Source: Phytophthora sp. 'mugwort' (lineage: Eukaryota; Oomycota; Peronosporomycetes; Peronosporales; Peronosporaceae). From it: a DNA stretch of 64,000 nucleotides. The stretch covers positions 1,736,001 to 1,800,000 of the forward strand of contig JAUCEF010000009.1 of NCBI GenBank assembly GCA_033558025.1. Direction: 5' to 3'. Below the pieces are notes generated by a model. The model saw nothing but the letters and a program-made list of their open reading frames with translations. It was not told the origin of the DNA and did no database searches. Below are positions 20,309 through 30,521 of this stretch, piece by piece. The position numbers and the translations under genes were made by a program. Every line of letters starts with the position of its first letter. Positions within the stretch are counted from its first letter, which is position 1.

Positions 20309-20718
20309 AAGTCTGGTGGCAGCAATTATGAATACCAGGCGGCTAGCCACGAACGGGTACGCCATTGACGTGCGGCTGCTGGACTCAATAGAAACGAACA
20401 GGAAAAAATAGTAAATTGGGTGACAGATACGTTGAAGCTTCAACGTATTACTGCCTATGCTACCAACGCAAAATTCCGGCGTTGTAGGTATCAGCGTATT
20501 CCAGAGATGAAGTATACTAATACAGTAATCTGCCTCATAAAGAAGTCACAAACAACGTATACCTCCATAACTCAATATCGTAATGTTAGTAATTTGGTTA
20601 AGTTTTGCCAAAGACACCTTATTATTTTCAAGTCCTTATGCAAAGCATGACATCTTTATTAGGCAGAGTACTGTATATCGCAAGCACGGAAGTATTGATC
20701 ATTTGCTGTGTGCGAGTA
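20309..20718. other. Intergenic region between divergent genes
   Basis: Upstream DNA shared by the lectin (minus) and the DENN gene (plus). A near palindrome GAAGCTTC lies at 20433-20440. No coding motif is seen. Confidence 0.4.
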
Positions 20719-20734
20719 GCTCATTTTAGACTGT
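20719..20734 (+). promoter_or_regulatory. Inr-like core promoter of the DENN gene
   Basis: GCTCATTTTAGACTGT matches the first nine positions of the oomycete initiator GCTCATTYY and lies about 115-130 bp upstream of the ATG at 20849. Confidence 0.5.
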
Positions 20735-20848
20735 TGAGGGTTGTTGCTTGGAATAGCGTGGGAATAGCGGTTCACTCGTTTGTTACCACGGTGTCTCTGC
20801 ATTTGATAAAAGTTTGGCCTCTCAAGAACGAGTGGTTAGCTGTCGGTG

Positions 20849-23755
20849 ATGGCAAACGCTACGTATGATGGCGTACCTTCCATGGAAAGAACATGGAGCG
20901 CATCCAGCCTGCGCCAGACTTTCTCAGAAGCAGCGGCGGTTCAACCGCTTCCAGTAACTTTGGGAAGACTTGTCGACGAACTTCAAACAGCGTTGACCCC
21001 CTCTGCGCCCAAGCTCGACCTGCTGCAGCCGAGTGAAGCAGAAAAGCAAGATGATGTCGCCCCGGTTGAGCTTGTCGTGCCCGTATCAAGCGAGCCAAGT
21101 TCTCCAAGTGAGAATCGACGATCTACCTCGTCCTTAGACCAGCCGCACACGTTTACAGCGAACCACTCGAGTAATACACTATCGGTACTGAGTGCAGCAG
21201 CCGCCTCGTTGAAAGACAAGACGCATCAGGTGGCACAGCAACAGAAACGCGCGCTCTCGGTATTCCAGCAGAAAGGAGGTCTCGTCAGTTGGCTCCATGG
21301 CGAGATGGACGAGTCGGTTGAGCATGAAGTAGCAGCAAGCCGTCTTGGAAAGGAACATCATGACTCGAGCGCTTTACCACGTTCGGCAACATCCCTGACT
21401 ACTTCTAGTCTCTCGTCTTTCACTGAGAACTCTCCACCAAACCTGCCTTCACCGATTGAATCACCGGCAACGAAATCTACCGTGGAGAAATCTGTCGGAC
21501 GTCGACGATCATTGCCGAATGTAGGCTCTAGTTCTCTCTTTGAAAACTTCTTCGACAAGGTAGCGGGAGTCACGACATTATCTACAGCTCCGCCACCTTC
21601 ATCTTGTCCACAAGCTCAAGCGAAAGTAAAACTCCGGCCAACGGTGGCAACTGAAAAGTCCAAATCTTTCTCTTTAGACGACTTCGTCAGCGGAAAGCAA
21701 GCTGACAATCCAACAAGTTTTAAGACCCCTTCCTCTCCAGAAATCGGCCGTCCTCGAGCTGCTACGACGAACGTGACAATGCATCTCATGATGGATGTCA
21801 TCCCTGGAACTGATGACTTCACTTCGCCAGTCCTCTTGAAAGCCCGATCTGCCGCCTCACTGAGTGCTCCACGGCTCCAACCAGTTACGCGTTTCTCACT
21901 AGACGATGTCTTGTCAGATGAATGGAGCTGCACGGTGCTATGGGCCCATCTGTACAGCTCTGCAGCTAGTCGGGATCGCCAACACCACCAACGCTTGAGC
22001 TTTTTACTCGAAACAACCTTCCGAATAACGCCACTCTATCGAAAGTTAGCAGGGAGTGACGAAGCCACTTCAGATAAAGAGATCGAAGTCAAGAAACTAG
22101 TCACACGATTAAAGCGTCTACACTCGCGTTTTCTCGTTCATAATGGCGCAGCAACCAGTGGGGTTCCAGTGGCGTCTCCTGCTGCAAGCCACGCCAAGAA
22201 CCAACTCTCCGTTGCGGTGCATACCTTGACCGATCAAAGGACGTCAAGCAACGAGTTGGCAGTCGCTCCGCAGGTCGAAAACGCAGTAGCAGCACTTTTC
22301 CGGTTAGCTCGGGAGGTCGAGCGAGAGTTTCGGGTTATTGGTACCAGAAGCTACGCCAGCTTTGCCGACACTGCGCTCTATCGCGACTTCATTGCTCGTA
22401 AATCTGGTCTTAAGAGCATTTCAGCGCTGCTGCGTGCTGCTGGTATCCCATTCTATCAGCCGCCTAACGTTGAATTGGGTCCAGTTTGTCTAAAGTTGCT
22501 TACCAAAGACCAAAGTGAGGATGCAGAATCTGTATTTTCGCGAGCTGGTTGTCAAGTTTTTATCCTCACGGCAGAATCTAACGGTGCCATCAAATTCGTG
22601 GATATTTCACCGCATACAAGTGGTGACGACGCAATAGTACAGCAAACAGGGATTCTACACACGATCGAGTCATTTCTAAACCCTTCCGCGAACATCCACC
22701 CAGCAGCTTCCAAGCCTTTGGCATTCAACTTTACTGCTGGAAGCGGCATTAACGTTGTCTACGGGGCAGTCATGTGGTTGCCTGTAGGGCAGAGCAATGC
22801 GCTAGGGGCTGACAAAATGCCTGGTGGTATTTGTATCATCTCGAGGTTTTCACTCGTGGATTCCATGCGTCATTTTCTAAACTCTTTATGGAAAGATATA
22901 AGTAGCAACATCGACGTGAACGATCCAGATGCGGTGCTTCGTGCACCTGCGCAAGTGGCCAGAGCTTCAGTTGCGATGCAAACGCATTTCCTCGCCCACC
23001 AGCACGAAGTCTCGAGCGACAGCGACCAATTTCCGGTGCTTGATTTCAAACTTGACGATCTTTTCGACAGTCTATCGCTGACGAACGTACTTCGGCTCTT
23101 TGCCCTCACATTACTGGAGAAAAAAATCATTCTCGTGGCCTCGAGCTACACGATACTTTTCTCTGTGGGGGAGGCGCTGAGAGCGCTACTTCACCCGCTC
23201 GTGTGGAGTCACGTGTACGTCCCAGTCTTGCCACTCGCTCTCAAAGACTGTCTACAATGCCCCACCCCGTTCCTTTTCGGGCTCCACGACGCGTACGTTC
23301 GTCGTAGCGAGATACCAAGACCTTCAAATGACCTGGTAGTAGTCAACTTAGATCGTGACAGTCTCACAGGTGGGGGCGATGTGTTTCTGCCTCCTGTGCG
23401 TCACTCCATGATGCGAGAAGAGCTCTTCCGGCTCCGCAAACCTCATTTGGCTTCTCGGGACACTGTGGATAATTTTAATACCGGAAACTGTGTCAATGGC
23501 GCATTCCCAACTACTGCTGTCCGTCGGGTATTCCACAGACATTTACAAGAAATTTTGACATCGCTGGAGCCTTGTGTCAATCGCTTTAAGCTTAACGGCC
23601 AATGTGCGTCCGTTGTGGACACCTTCAACACGAGCGTGTGGTCTGCCGACACCGCTCGCTTCTGCGCCGCTATGCTGCATACACAAGCTCTGTCTACATA
23701 CCTTGCCTCGCCTCGACCCGATGAGATAACAAAGGTTGAACGCATCTTCGTGTGA
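20849..23755 (+). CDS. DENN-domain protein (probable Rab guanine-nucleotide exchange factor)
   Basis: A 968 aa single-exon protein. Residues 1-470 are low-complexity and Ser-rich with short conserved-looking pieces. The tripartite DENN module follows: an upstream DENN near 480-640 (VFILTAESNGAIKFVDISPH), and a core DENN near 725-825 (LFALTLLEKKIILVASSYTI, then HPLVWSHVYVPVLPLALKDC and CPTPFLFGLHD). A downstream DENN continues to about 960. DENN proteins activate Rab GTPases in vesicle traffic; which Rab cannot be told. The first ATG gives MANATYDGVPS; a second in-frame ATG at 20882 (MERTWSAS) is an alternative start. Confidence 0.88.
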   Translation: MANATYDGVPSMERTWSASSLRQTFSEAAAVQPLPVTLGRLVDELQTALTPSAPKLDLLQPSEAEKQDDVAPVELVVPVSSEPSSPSENRRSTSSLDQPHTFTANHSSNTLSVLSAAAASLKDKTHQVAQQQKRALSVFQQKGGLVSWLHGEMDESVEHEVAASRLGKEHHDSSALPRSATSLTTSSLSSFTENSPPNLPSPIESPATKSTVEKSVGRRRSLPNVGSSSLFENFFDKVAGVTTLSTAPPPSSCPQAQAKVKLRPTVATEKSKSFSLDDFVSGKQADNPTSFKTPSSPEIGRPRAATTNVTMHLMMDVIPGTDDFTSPVLLKARSAASLSAPRLQPVTRFSLDDVLSDEWSCTVLWAHLYSSAASRDRQHHQRLSFLLETTFRITPLYRKLAGSDEATSDKEIEVKKLVTRLKRLHSRFLVHNGAATSGVPVASPAASHAKNQLSVAVHTLTDQRTSSNELAVAPQVENAVAALFRLAREVEREFRVIGTRSYASFADTALYRDFIARKSGLKSISALLRAAGIPFYQPPNVELGPVCLKLLTKDQSEDAESVFSRAGCQVFILTAESNGAIKFVDISPHTSGDDAIVQQTGILHTIESFLNPSANIHPAASKPLAFNFTAGSGINVVYGAVMWLPVGQSNALGADKMPGGICIISRFSLVDSMRHFLNSLWKDISSNIDVNDPDAVLRAPAQVARASVAMQTHFLAHQHEVSSDSDQFPVLDFKLDDLFDSLSLTNVLRLFALTLLEKKIILVASSYTILFSVGEALRALLHPLVWSHVYVPVLPLALKDCLQCPTPFLFGLHDAYVRRSEIPRPSNDLVVVNLDRDSLTGGGDVFLPPVRHSMMREELFRLRKPHLASRDTVDNFNTGNCVNGAFPTTAVRRVFHRHLQEILTSLEPCVNRFKLNGQCASVVDTFNTSVWSADTARFCAAMLHTQALSTYLASPRPDEITKVERIFV

Positions 23756-23951
23756 GAAAGCAGATTATTTAGTTATCCACACTTTTCCCATTTTTTATGA
23801 TTCTGTAGATAAAAGGAAAAAAAGTGTATGTTTGCCTCGTAGCGAGGGTCTAATAGAAGATATTACTATTAAGGAACTCGGGAGGGAGCCAAAGCAAAGG
23901 AGAAAACATTAATAGATGGATAACTCTATCGGAATCTGTCTTTATCCCTCC

Positions 23952-24399
23952 TCATTCGACGCCGTACTTGTCCTTGAGGTCCTGCAGCTCCTGCTTCTGT
24001 TTGTTGAGATCCACAGCGCCCTTGCGTTGCTGCATCTTGTTGGCCTGGTAGTAGAGCACGATGAGGTAGCGGCCGCACACGTTGAAGCCCGACAAATGGT
24101 CCACCGCGTTCTTGGCGTCGTAAATGTCTTCGTACACCACAAACGCTGTGCCCCGCGTGTCGTTATTGACCCCTAAACGGATCTGCCGGATGGCCCCGTA
24201 CTTGCCAAAGATGTCATATAACTCTTCGGAGGAAATTTTGAACGGCAGGTTGCGCACATACAGCACGCGATTCACTTCCGGAGGGAGACGAGCCTGCAAT
24301 ATGTGATAATACGGTTAGAGAGTGGTGGGGTAGATATACACGCAGAGTAACACGCAGACACGACACACGTACGTTCGCTCGACGACCTTGCGCTGACAT
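23952..24399 (-). CDS. SF3B6: Splicing factor SF3B6 (SF3b p14), 2 exons
   Basis: Exon 1 is 24373-24399 (MSAQGRRAN) and exon 2 is 23952-24293, joined over a 79 bp intron (24294-24372, GTACGT...TTGCAG). The 122 aa product matches the p14 subunit of the U2 snRNP SF3b complex, which sits at the branch-point adenosine. [19 protein letters not shown] precedes an RRM with RNP2 VLYVRNL and RNP1-like [28 protein letters not shown] and a charged C-terminal helix ending KDKYGVE follow. The nine-residue first exon restores the family N-terminus ([13 protein letters not shown]), which strongly supports the splice. Length equals the family norm. Confidence 0.93.
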
Positions 24400-24873
24400 G
24401 GCTGTAAGCGGGACGAAGGACAAGCCGCAGCTTCGGCTTGACAGCACCAGCGACGCTTTTTGAGTAAGTGTGTGGTGTGGGCCACGTCGTACTGTATAAA
24501 ATGATACAACATCAGTTTGTGGAAAATTATAACATACTAAAGTTGTCCACACAACCGTTACTCCGTCAACTTCAAGGAGAGATGGGTAGACGTCGTGTGG
24601 GTCACTTTCATGCACCAGGTCCCTGGTGGTGAATATTTATAGATGTCGAGTCTAGTGACGTTAGGGTCGTTTCCTATTCTCGTGTACGCTTCCGTCTGGC
24701 AGTCGTTTCCTGGTGTTCACAACGCAAACTCCCTCACTAAAGTCAGTTGCCACTTTTGTCAAAATGTTATTGACACGAGTTTACAGATGTACAGCAGCTC
24801 TGCATGCGGCGCTGTTGCTCTCAAGGACAGCATTCCTTTGGCTCTGGCTTGCTGACACGATCCGAGGACGCGT
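24400..24873. other. Intergenic: SF3B6 5' region
   Basis: It holds a small hairpin, AAGCCGCAGCTTCGGCTT, near 24423, which would lie in the SF3B6 leader or promoter. No clear Inr match was found. Confidence 0.4.
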
Positions 24874-26058
24874 GTGGTTTCTCCCGCTGTTGCTGTGGGC
24901 AATGACACATTTGTGGCGGCTAAAATTCAGGATCGAGACAAAGCTCCGAAGCATTCGGACCCCGTAGACGACCACACGGAGGCGCAGCTTCACACGTCGA
25001 GGTCCCCGTCAGGAGCCGAGGCGGCCGCAAGGGTGATTTGTAACCACGAGCTGTTTCGCCTCATCATGTCGTTCAAGCGCGGCTTGCCAAACCTCGTGCT
25101 GGGGTTTGAACGTGTGAACGCGGACCACTAGTTCAACATGTTGGAGCCTCAAGATGAGCACCCCGAATTAAGCATACTACCGAAACTGGCCATTTGGAAG
25201 AATAATCGTAAGGTGTTCTCCATGTTGCAGCCGTTGCAAGAGTTCCTATATTACCGACGCGATCCAGTGCTAAATTTCAGTGACGTAAGGCGCTTTGCAG
25301 CAATCCAAGGCCGGATCGACGTGCTCGAGTACCTTGATTCGTATGCAGAAGACGCTCCGAGCGCTCAATGGAGTCCATATTTGTTGAATGACGCGATTTA
25401 TGCCGGACAATTGCGCGTCGTGTGCTGGCTGATTGTCCATCGAAAGGAAGCAACTGTTTCTCTCACTTCCAAAGCAATTAACTTGACAGCAGCAGGGAAT
25501 CTGGAGCTGTTGAAGTTGGAACATGAAGAGATAAAAGAGGGATTCACCGTTGGAGCTATGAACCTCGCGGCCGAAAAAGGGCAGCTGGGCATTGTGCGGT
25601 TCCTCCACGAGAAGCAGACTGAAGGCTGTACAACGCGCGCCATGGATGGAGCTGCGCGCAATGGGCACCTCGATGTGGTCAACTTCTTGCACGATAATCG
25701 TACCGAGGGCTGTACGACACATGCGATGGATGGTGCGGCACGGAATGGGCACTTGGAAGTCCTCCGATTCTTGCACGACCATCGTCAGGAAGGATGTACG
25801 ACGACTGCAATGGATGCAGCAGCGCAATTTAACCGGAAAAATGTCGTGGAATTTTGCGGACACATCGTCGTGAAGGTTGCTCCGAATGGGCCATGGCTGG
25901 AGCTGCTCTAACGGTCACATGGATATGGTGCGTTACTTGCACAAGGAAATGCACGTCCAACGAATTGGTGGTATTAGCGCTAGTATTGCGCGCAAAACGG
26001 ACATTTCGAGGTATTTGAGTATCTTTGTGCGAATTATCCAGTCACGGCCCACAAGTAG
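24874..26058 (+). pseudogene. Ankyrin-repeat protein, inactivated
   Basis: The reading frame opens without an ATG and gives VICNHELFRLIMSFKRGLPN, the typical lead-in of oomycete ankyrin-repeat families. It meets an in-frame TAG at 25129-25131 and then stays open to 25911. Four or more ankyrin units are clear from the recurring AMDGAARNGHLDVVNFLHDN type (residues about 60-240 of the second part). A one-base loss near 25855 shifts the frame; corrected reading gives RTHRREGCSEWAMAGAA. Two more shifts follow before GHFEVFEYLCANYPVTAHK and a stop at 26058. A recently dead copy of a large family is the best explanation. The start upstream of 24874 is not visible. Confidence 0.7.
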
Positions 26059-26273
26059 GGCTCCTACGTCTTGCTGGGACCGAGGCTTAATTTTTTAATT
26101 TACTTAAAGAGCAATAGAATACACAAACTCGTGTCATCGTACTTTCATTTTTTTTAGTTTTTGGTTGATACATGACGCACTAGGACACGTCGGGAAAGTG
26201 AGTTCATACTACCTCCAGTGCGGCTTCACTATCAATGACTCGAAAATTCTTCCAGGCTGCCACTTTTCACAAC

Positions 26274-27512
26274 TTACTCGCAGTCGAGGACGATGCGGCC
26301 AGCAAGTTTGCCGGCGGCCATGCGCTCGAACACGCTCGGCAGGTTGTCCAGCTTCTCGATACTGTACGTCGTGCTCACGTCGCCAGCAGCAGCCAGCTTC
26401 AGAGCCTCGATGGAATCCTGGCGGTTACCCACGTACGAGCCGATAATGCGATGAGCGTTCAGAACGGATCCGAACACCTCAGCAGTGATGTAGGTGTCCT
26501 TGGGGAGACCCACAAGCACAACGGCGCCGTGGGGGCGCAAGAAGGACAGAGCATCAGCGTAAGCATCGCCGCCCGAGGCGACAACAACGCTAGCGTGAGC
26601 ACCACGACCCTCAGTGGCCTCAAACACCTTCTCCTTCACGTTGCCCTCCTTGAAGTCAATGAAGTCCTTGATTCCGTAAGACGCCACCAGTTTGCGCTTG
26701 TCCTCACCTGAGTCAATAGCTACGACACGGTAGCCCATAGCACGGGCGTACTGGCACGCAAGATGGCCCAGACCGCCACCGGCACCCGGGATGACGACGA
26801 AGTCACCACAATTGCCGCCGATTTCCTTCAGAGCCTTGTACACGGTCACACCGGCGCACAGAATGGGGGCAGCCGCATGCATCGGCAGGTCCGTCGGGAT
26901 TGGGGTCACGTGCTCCGAGAAGGACACGCACCACTGCTGGAACGAACCGTCCACGGTGAAGCCGTGGAGCTCAGCATCCACACACGTGGACTCGTGACCC
27001 TTACGGCAGTCCTCGCAACCAAGACACGAGTTAGCCAGCCACTTCACACCAACCGGGTCTCCGATCTTCAGGTGGGTGTGGCTGTGCTCACCAATAGCAG
27101 CCACATAGCCGGCACCTTCGTGGCCACCAACCAGGGGAAGCTTGTTGTCCAGAGGCCAGTCGCCGAGCCACACGTGCAAGTCCGTGTGGCACACGCCACT
27201 GTAAGCAAGACGGACGAGCACCTCACCAGGCTTCAAGTCCTTGGGCTGCGTCACGGGCCAGTCCTTGCGCACTTGAAGAGGAGCCTTGTTCTTCTCAAAC
27301 ACGACAGCCGTCTGCGTCTTGGGGATGTCGTAATGCGACTGCGACTTCACAGAGAACGAGCGCGACTGGCAGCGTGGGCAAGTGCAGCCCATGGGGTGCT
27401 GCACGCAGTTGCCGCAGCGACACTGCGCATTGTGGGCACCGACGATGGACTTGCTGGTGGCGGTGGCCACACGGCGGGCTGGCTGGCTGAAACGGGACAC
27501 GACGCGCAACAT
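26274..27512 (-). CDS. Mitochondrial-type Zn alcohol dehydrogenase, copy 1 of 3
   Basis: A 412 aa single-exon medium-chain alcohol dehydrogenase of the yeast Adh1 type (alcohol + NAD+ to aldehyde + NADH). Catalytic zinc ligands are Cys108 and His131-Glu132 (GGHEGAGYV) with Cys219 (PILCAGVTVYKAL). Structural zinc ligands are Cys163, 166, 169 and 177. The Rossmann motif is GAGGGLGHLA (243-252) and Asp267 should select NAD. Residues 1-28 are Arg-rich without acidic residues, like a mitochondrial presequence. Residues 31-48 hold a distinctive Cys-rich motif (see findings). The start was set at 27512, where the other two copies begin; the open frame runs on upstream without homology. It is the 3'-most gene of a co-oriented array. 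Confidence 0.93.
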   Translation of the reverse strand: MLRVVSRFSQPARRVATATSKSIVGAHNAQCRCGNCVQHPMGCTCPRCQSRSFSVKSQSHYDIPKTQTAVVFEKNKAPLQVRKDWPVTQPKDLKPGEVLVRLAYSGVCHTDLHVWLGDWPLDNKLPLVGGHEGAGYVAAIGEHSHTHLKIGDPVGVKWLANSCLGCEDCRKGHESTCVDAELHGFTVDGSFQQWCVSFSEHVTPIPTDLPMHAAAPILCAGVTVYKALKEIGGNCGDFVVIPGAGGGLGHLACQYARAMGYRVVAIDSGEDKRKLVASYGIKDFIDFKEGNVKEKVFEATEGRGAHASVVVASGGDAYADALSFLRPHGAVVLVGLPKDTYITAEVFGSVLNAHRIIGSYVGNRQDSIEALKLAAAGDVSTTYSIEKLDNLPSVFERMAAGKLAGRIVLDCE

Positions 27513-27563
27513 TCTTGACGTGCAACACGAGGCTGAAGCTGGAGCTCTGAGCTGTCGGCGGCG

Positions 27564-27578
27564 AAATGTAGAATGGCT
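27564..27578 (-). promoter_or_regulatory. Inr-like core promoter of ADH copy 1
   Basis: AGCCATTCTACATTTCGCC on the minus strand fits YCATTYYNCATTT and an FPR-like flank. It lies 52-66 bp ahead of the ATG at 27512 and therefore also supports that start over an upstream one. Confidence 0.55.
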
Positions 27579-28589
27579 GTCCACTGGAGTGTGGCGGAGC
27601 GAAGCAGAGGGCGCGGGGTGGAGTGGATCGCGCGCGACGCGTCGGGCCAGCTGACCAGGATCCGTAGAAATGCGCTTCAATGACTGCAAACGTATGTGCT
27701 GTCTGGTGGCTATTTTGAAAAACGTATAGGCAAATGCAATTATGCACACGCATCTAGACATTTCTGCTTGGTGTCGGTTTTATTCCCAACTTCAAGATAC
27801 TGATGTCTGCAAAGGTATTAAATGTACGAGGTGAGCAATTAAGAGAAAACATACCGAAAGGCTCAGCACGGTGTGATCGGGTCTCCGAGTGCGACTGTAG
27901 CGAAGAGACGTCGTGGACCAAACGTCATTTTAGTAGTGAAAGGGTGTCGGGGCCTCCGAGGAGGGCAAGCATATCCCACACTGCGGGACCCGCAGTGGAT
28001 GCGGCGTGTGTCTGCACATGAATACATCGCGTGCTGGTCCGAGTCGCGTCGAGTGTAAACATTTGTCGATGCATCTGTCTAGGTGTTTTTTTTTTCGGTT
28101 TGGATAGCGTAACTTCGACTTGTAGGCAGATCGTGAAGGTAAGCGCGCGCTAGCTCTGATCGCCTCCTTTCTTGTAATCCTGCAATGAATGCAAATTGTA
28201 GTCACCATTTTTTCATAAGGCGAGCGCATCTTGACTTCAACGTAATCACGAAAGACGGACACCGGAACGGCTACTACATGTACTACTACTGTAGTATTCT
28301 ACTAAGCGGTTCAAGTGCATGCGTTTGTTGAACTCAATCCAACGCATCGTACAAATACAACATGTAGAAGAGCTCTATTGTATGTCAGCTGCATATGTCA
28401 TTGCGTTGCTAGCTAAACGAATAGAGCAGCAAGAGGTTTTGAAGACCAACACGGCTTTGATTTCAAACCCTCAACGGCGGCGATTCCTGCTTCTAACCAC
28501 TAATCCAGAAACTGTCCGCAGCTAGAAAAATTACAATACGGAGATGCTAAATTGCTCACCGTACACATGAAATGGCACTGTGAGAGAAC
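27579..28589. other. Intergenic spacer between ADH copies 1 and 2
   Basis: No gene is recognised. It includes a T10 run near 28085 and, just past the copy 2 stop, sequence similar to the 3' end of copy 1 only within the coding part. The spacer itself is not visibly duplicated. Confidence 0.45.
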
Positions 28590-29828
28590 TTACTCGCAAT
28601 CAAGCACAATGCGGCCAGCAAGCTTGCCAGCGGCCATGCGCTCGAACACGTTCGGCAGGTTGTCCAGCTTCTCGATGGTGTACGTCGTGCTCACATCGCC
28701 AGCAGCAGCCAGTTTCAGGGCCTCGATCGAGTCCTGACGGTTGCCCACGTATGAGCCGATAATGCGGTGCGAGTTCAGCACAGATCCAAAGACCTCAGCA
28801 GTGATGTAGGTGTCCTTGGGGAGACCGACAAGGACGACAGCGCCGTGGGGGCGCAAGAAGGACAGAGCATCGGCGTAAGCATCGCCGCCCGAGGCGACAA
28901 CAACGCTAGCATGAGCACCGCGTCCCTCAGTGGCCTCGAACACCTTCTCCTTCACGTTGCCCTCCTTGAAGTCAATGAAATCGGTGATACCGTACGAAGC
29001 AACGAGCTTACGCTTGTCGTCACCCGAGTCGATAGCGATTACGCGGTAGCCCATAGCGCGGGCGTATTGGCACGCAAGGTGGCCCAGACCGCCACCGGCA
29101 CCCGGGATGACGACGAAGTCACCACAACTGCCGCCGATTTCCTTCAGAGCCTTGTACACGGTCACACCGGCGCACAGAATGGGGGCAGCCGCATGCATCG
29201 GCAGGTCCGTCGGGATTGGGGTCACGTGCTCCGAGAAGGACACGCACCACTGCTGGAACGAACCGTCCACGGTGAAGCCGTGGAGCTCAGCATCCACACA
29301 CGTGGACTCGTGACCCTTACGGCAGTCCTCGCAACCAAGACACGAGTTAGCCAGCCACTTCACACCAACCGGGTCTCCGATCTTGATGCGGGTGTTGCTG
29401 TGCTCACCAATAGCAGCCACATAGCCGGCACCTTCGTGGCCACCAACCAGGGGAAGCTTGTTGTCCAGAGGCCAGTCGCCGAGCCACACGTGCAGGTCCG
29501 TGTGGCACACGCCACTGTAAGCAAGACGGACGAGCACCTCACCAGGCTTCAAGTCCTTGGGCTGCGTCACGGGCCAGTCCTTGCGCACTTGAAGAGGGGC
29601 GTTGTTCTTCTCGAACACGACAGCCGTCTGCGTCTTGGGGATGTCGTAGTGCGACTGCGACTTCACAGAGAACGAGCGCGACTGGCAGCGCGGGCACGTG
29701 CAGCCCATGGGGTGCTGCACGCAGTTGCCGCAGCGGCACTGCACGTTGTGGGCGCCGACAATAGACTTGCTGGAAGCCGTGGCCACACGGCGAGCGGGCT
29801 GGCTGAAACGGGACACCACGCGCAACAT
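28590..29828 (-). CDS. Mitochondrial-type Zn alcohol dehydrogenase, copy 2 of 3
   Basis: A 412 aa paralogue collinear with copies 1 and 3, with the same zinc ligands, Rossmann motif, presequence and Cys-rich motif. It differs from copy 1 at scattered residues, for example HSNTRIKIG instead of HSHTHLKIG, KNNAPLQ instead of KNKAPLQ, and IGGSCGDF instead of IGGNCGDF. No lesion is present, so it should be active. The middle of the gene (about 29100-29350) is nearly identical at DNA level to copy 1 (26755-27010), suggesting recent exchange. The perfect core-promoter match upstream indicates its own transcript. Confidence 0.93.
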   Translation of the reverse strand: MLRVVSRFSQPARRVATASSKSIVGAHNVQCRCGNCVQHPMGCTCPRCQSRSFSVKSQSHYDIPKTQTAVVFEKNNAPLQVRKDWPVTQPKDLKPGEVLVRLAYSGVCHTDLHVWLGDWPLDNKLPLVGGHEGAGYVAAIGEHSNTRIKIGDPVGVKWLANSCLGCEDCRKGHESTCVDAELHGFTVDGSFQQWCVSFSEHVTPIPTDLPMHAAAPILCAGVTVYKALKEIGGSCGDFVVIPGAGGGLGHLACQYARAMGYRVIAIDSGDDKRKLVASYGITDFIDFKEGNVKEKVFEATEGRGAHASVVVASGGDAYADALSFLRPHGAVVLVGLPKDTYITAEVFGSVLNSHRIIGSYVGNRQDSIEALKLAAAGDVSTTYTIEKLDNLPNVFERMAAGKLAGRIVLDCE

Positions 29829-29881
29829 AGTAATGGAGGAAGTGGAGCTTGTGGGGGTTCCTGGGGTGAGCAGTAGCCGGC

Positions 29882-29897
29882 AAATTGCACAATGAGC
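29882..29897 (-). promoter_or_regulatory. Core promoter of ADH copy 2 (exact oomycete Inr)
   Basis: GCTCATTGTGCAATTT on the minus strand matches the 16-nt oomycete start-site consensus except one purine, and GCC follows. It is 54-69 bp ahead of the ATG. The next 20 bp (GCCGGCTACTGCTCACCCC) recur at the same place in copy 3. Confidence 0.75.
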
Positions 29898-30521
29898 TCA
29901 GCCGCGGACGGCGCCGCTTTGGACGCAGAGGATGCTACGGCATTGGCCTTTGCAAGCAGGAGCTGCAGATTTCGGCGTCTTTGCGTCCGGGTGGCATGAG
30001 GCGGCATAAAAACTTCGTCCTGCACCAAGCAGCGTCTGCATGTGTCATGCCCCATGTGCATTGTCCATTGGCCCTGGCTGCACCATCCCATCGACTGTAT
30101 CATGAGCTGCAAAAGATGCCTTGTCTGTCGCCAACACCCGTATTTGTCGATAATGATATCGCGAATCTTGTAATGAATCATTTTCAGCGTATTGCGATGC
30201 TAATAAGTTTTAACAATTGTATATTGAATAATATGAAATCAGTAAAAGTTTGTTTAAGATTCACTGGTACAGCAGTTGGTGACAAATGGAATTATCCAGT
30301 TTTTTTCATACACGTGCGGTCGAGCAACGTAAGGTTGCCTTAACCAACTTCAAGAAGAGCAATACAAATTTCAGGTGAAAAAGAAATCAAATCCATTAGA
30401 GGAACTATCGCGTCGAGCAGAGCTATTCTCCACTTCACTACTGCTTCTCTGCGCTTCCTCCCGAACACAATACACTTCACACGTCGAAACCTGCTGTGGC
30501 TGCGTAGTCAATAATACCTGC
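29898..30521. other. Intergenic spacer between ADH copies 2 and 3
   Basis: It contains the upstream region of copy 2 and the 3' flank of copy 3. A minus-strand frame upstream of copy 2 (about 29830-30181) has no homology at its 5' end and no own motif. No other feature is seen. Confidence 0.4.

Noticed and set aside
25270..25863. 197-codon minus-strand frame
   Set aside because: Antisense shadow of the ankyrin repeats.
27513..27761. Longer N-terminus for ADH copy 1 (83 extra codons)
   Set aside because: The extension is not shared by the paralogues, and the core promoter at 27564 would lie inside it.
28767..29876. 369-codon plus-strand open frame, and similar ones at 26763-27518 and 31125-31811
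   Set aside because: They are mirror frames of the three ADH genes, caused by strong codon bias, and have no family motif.
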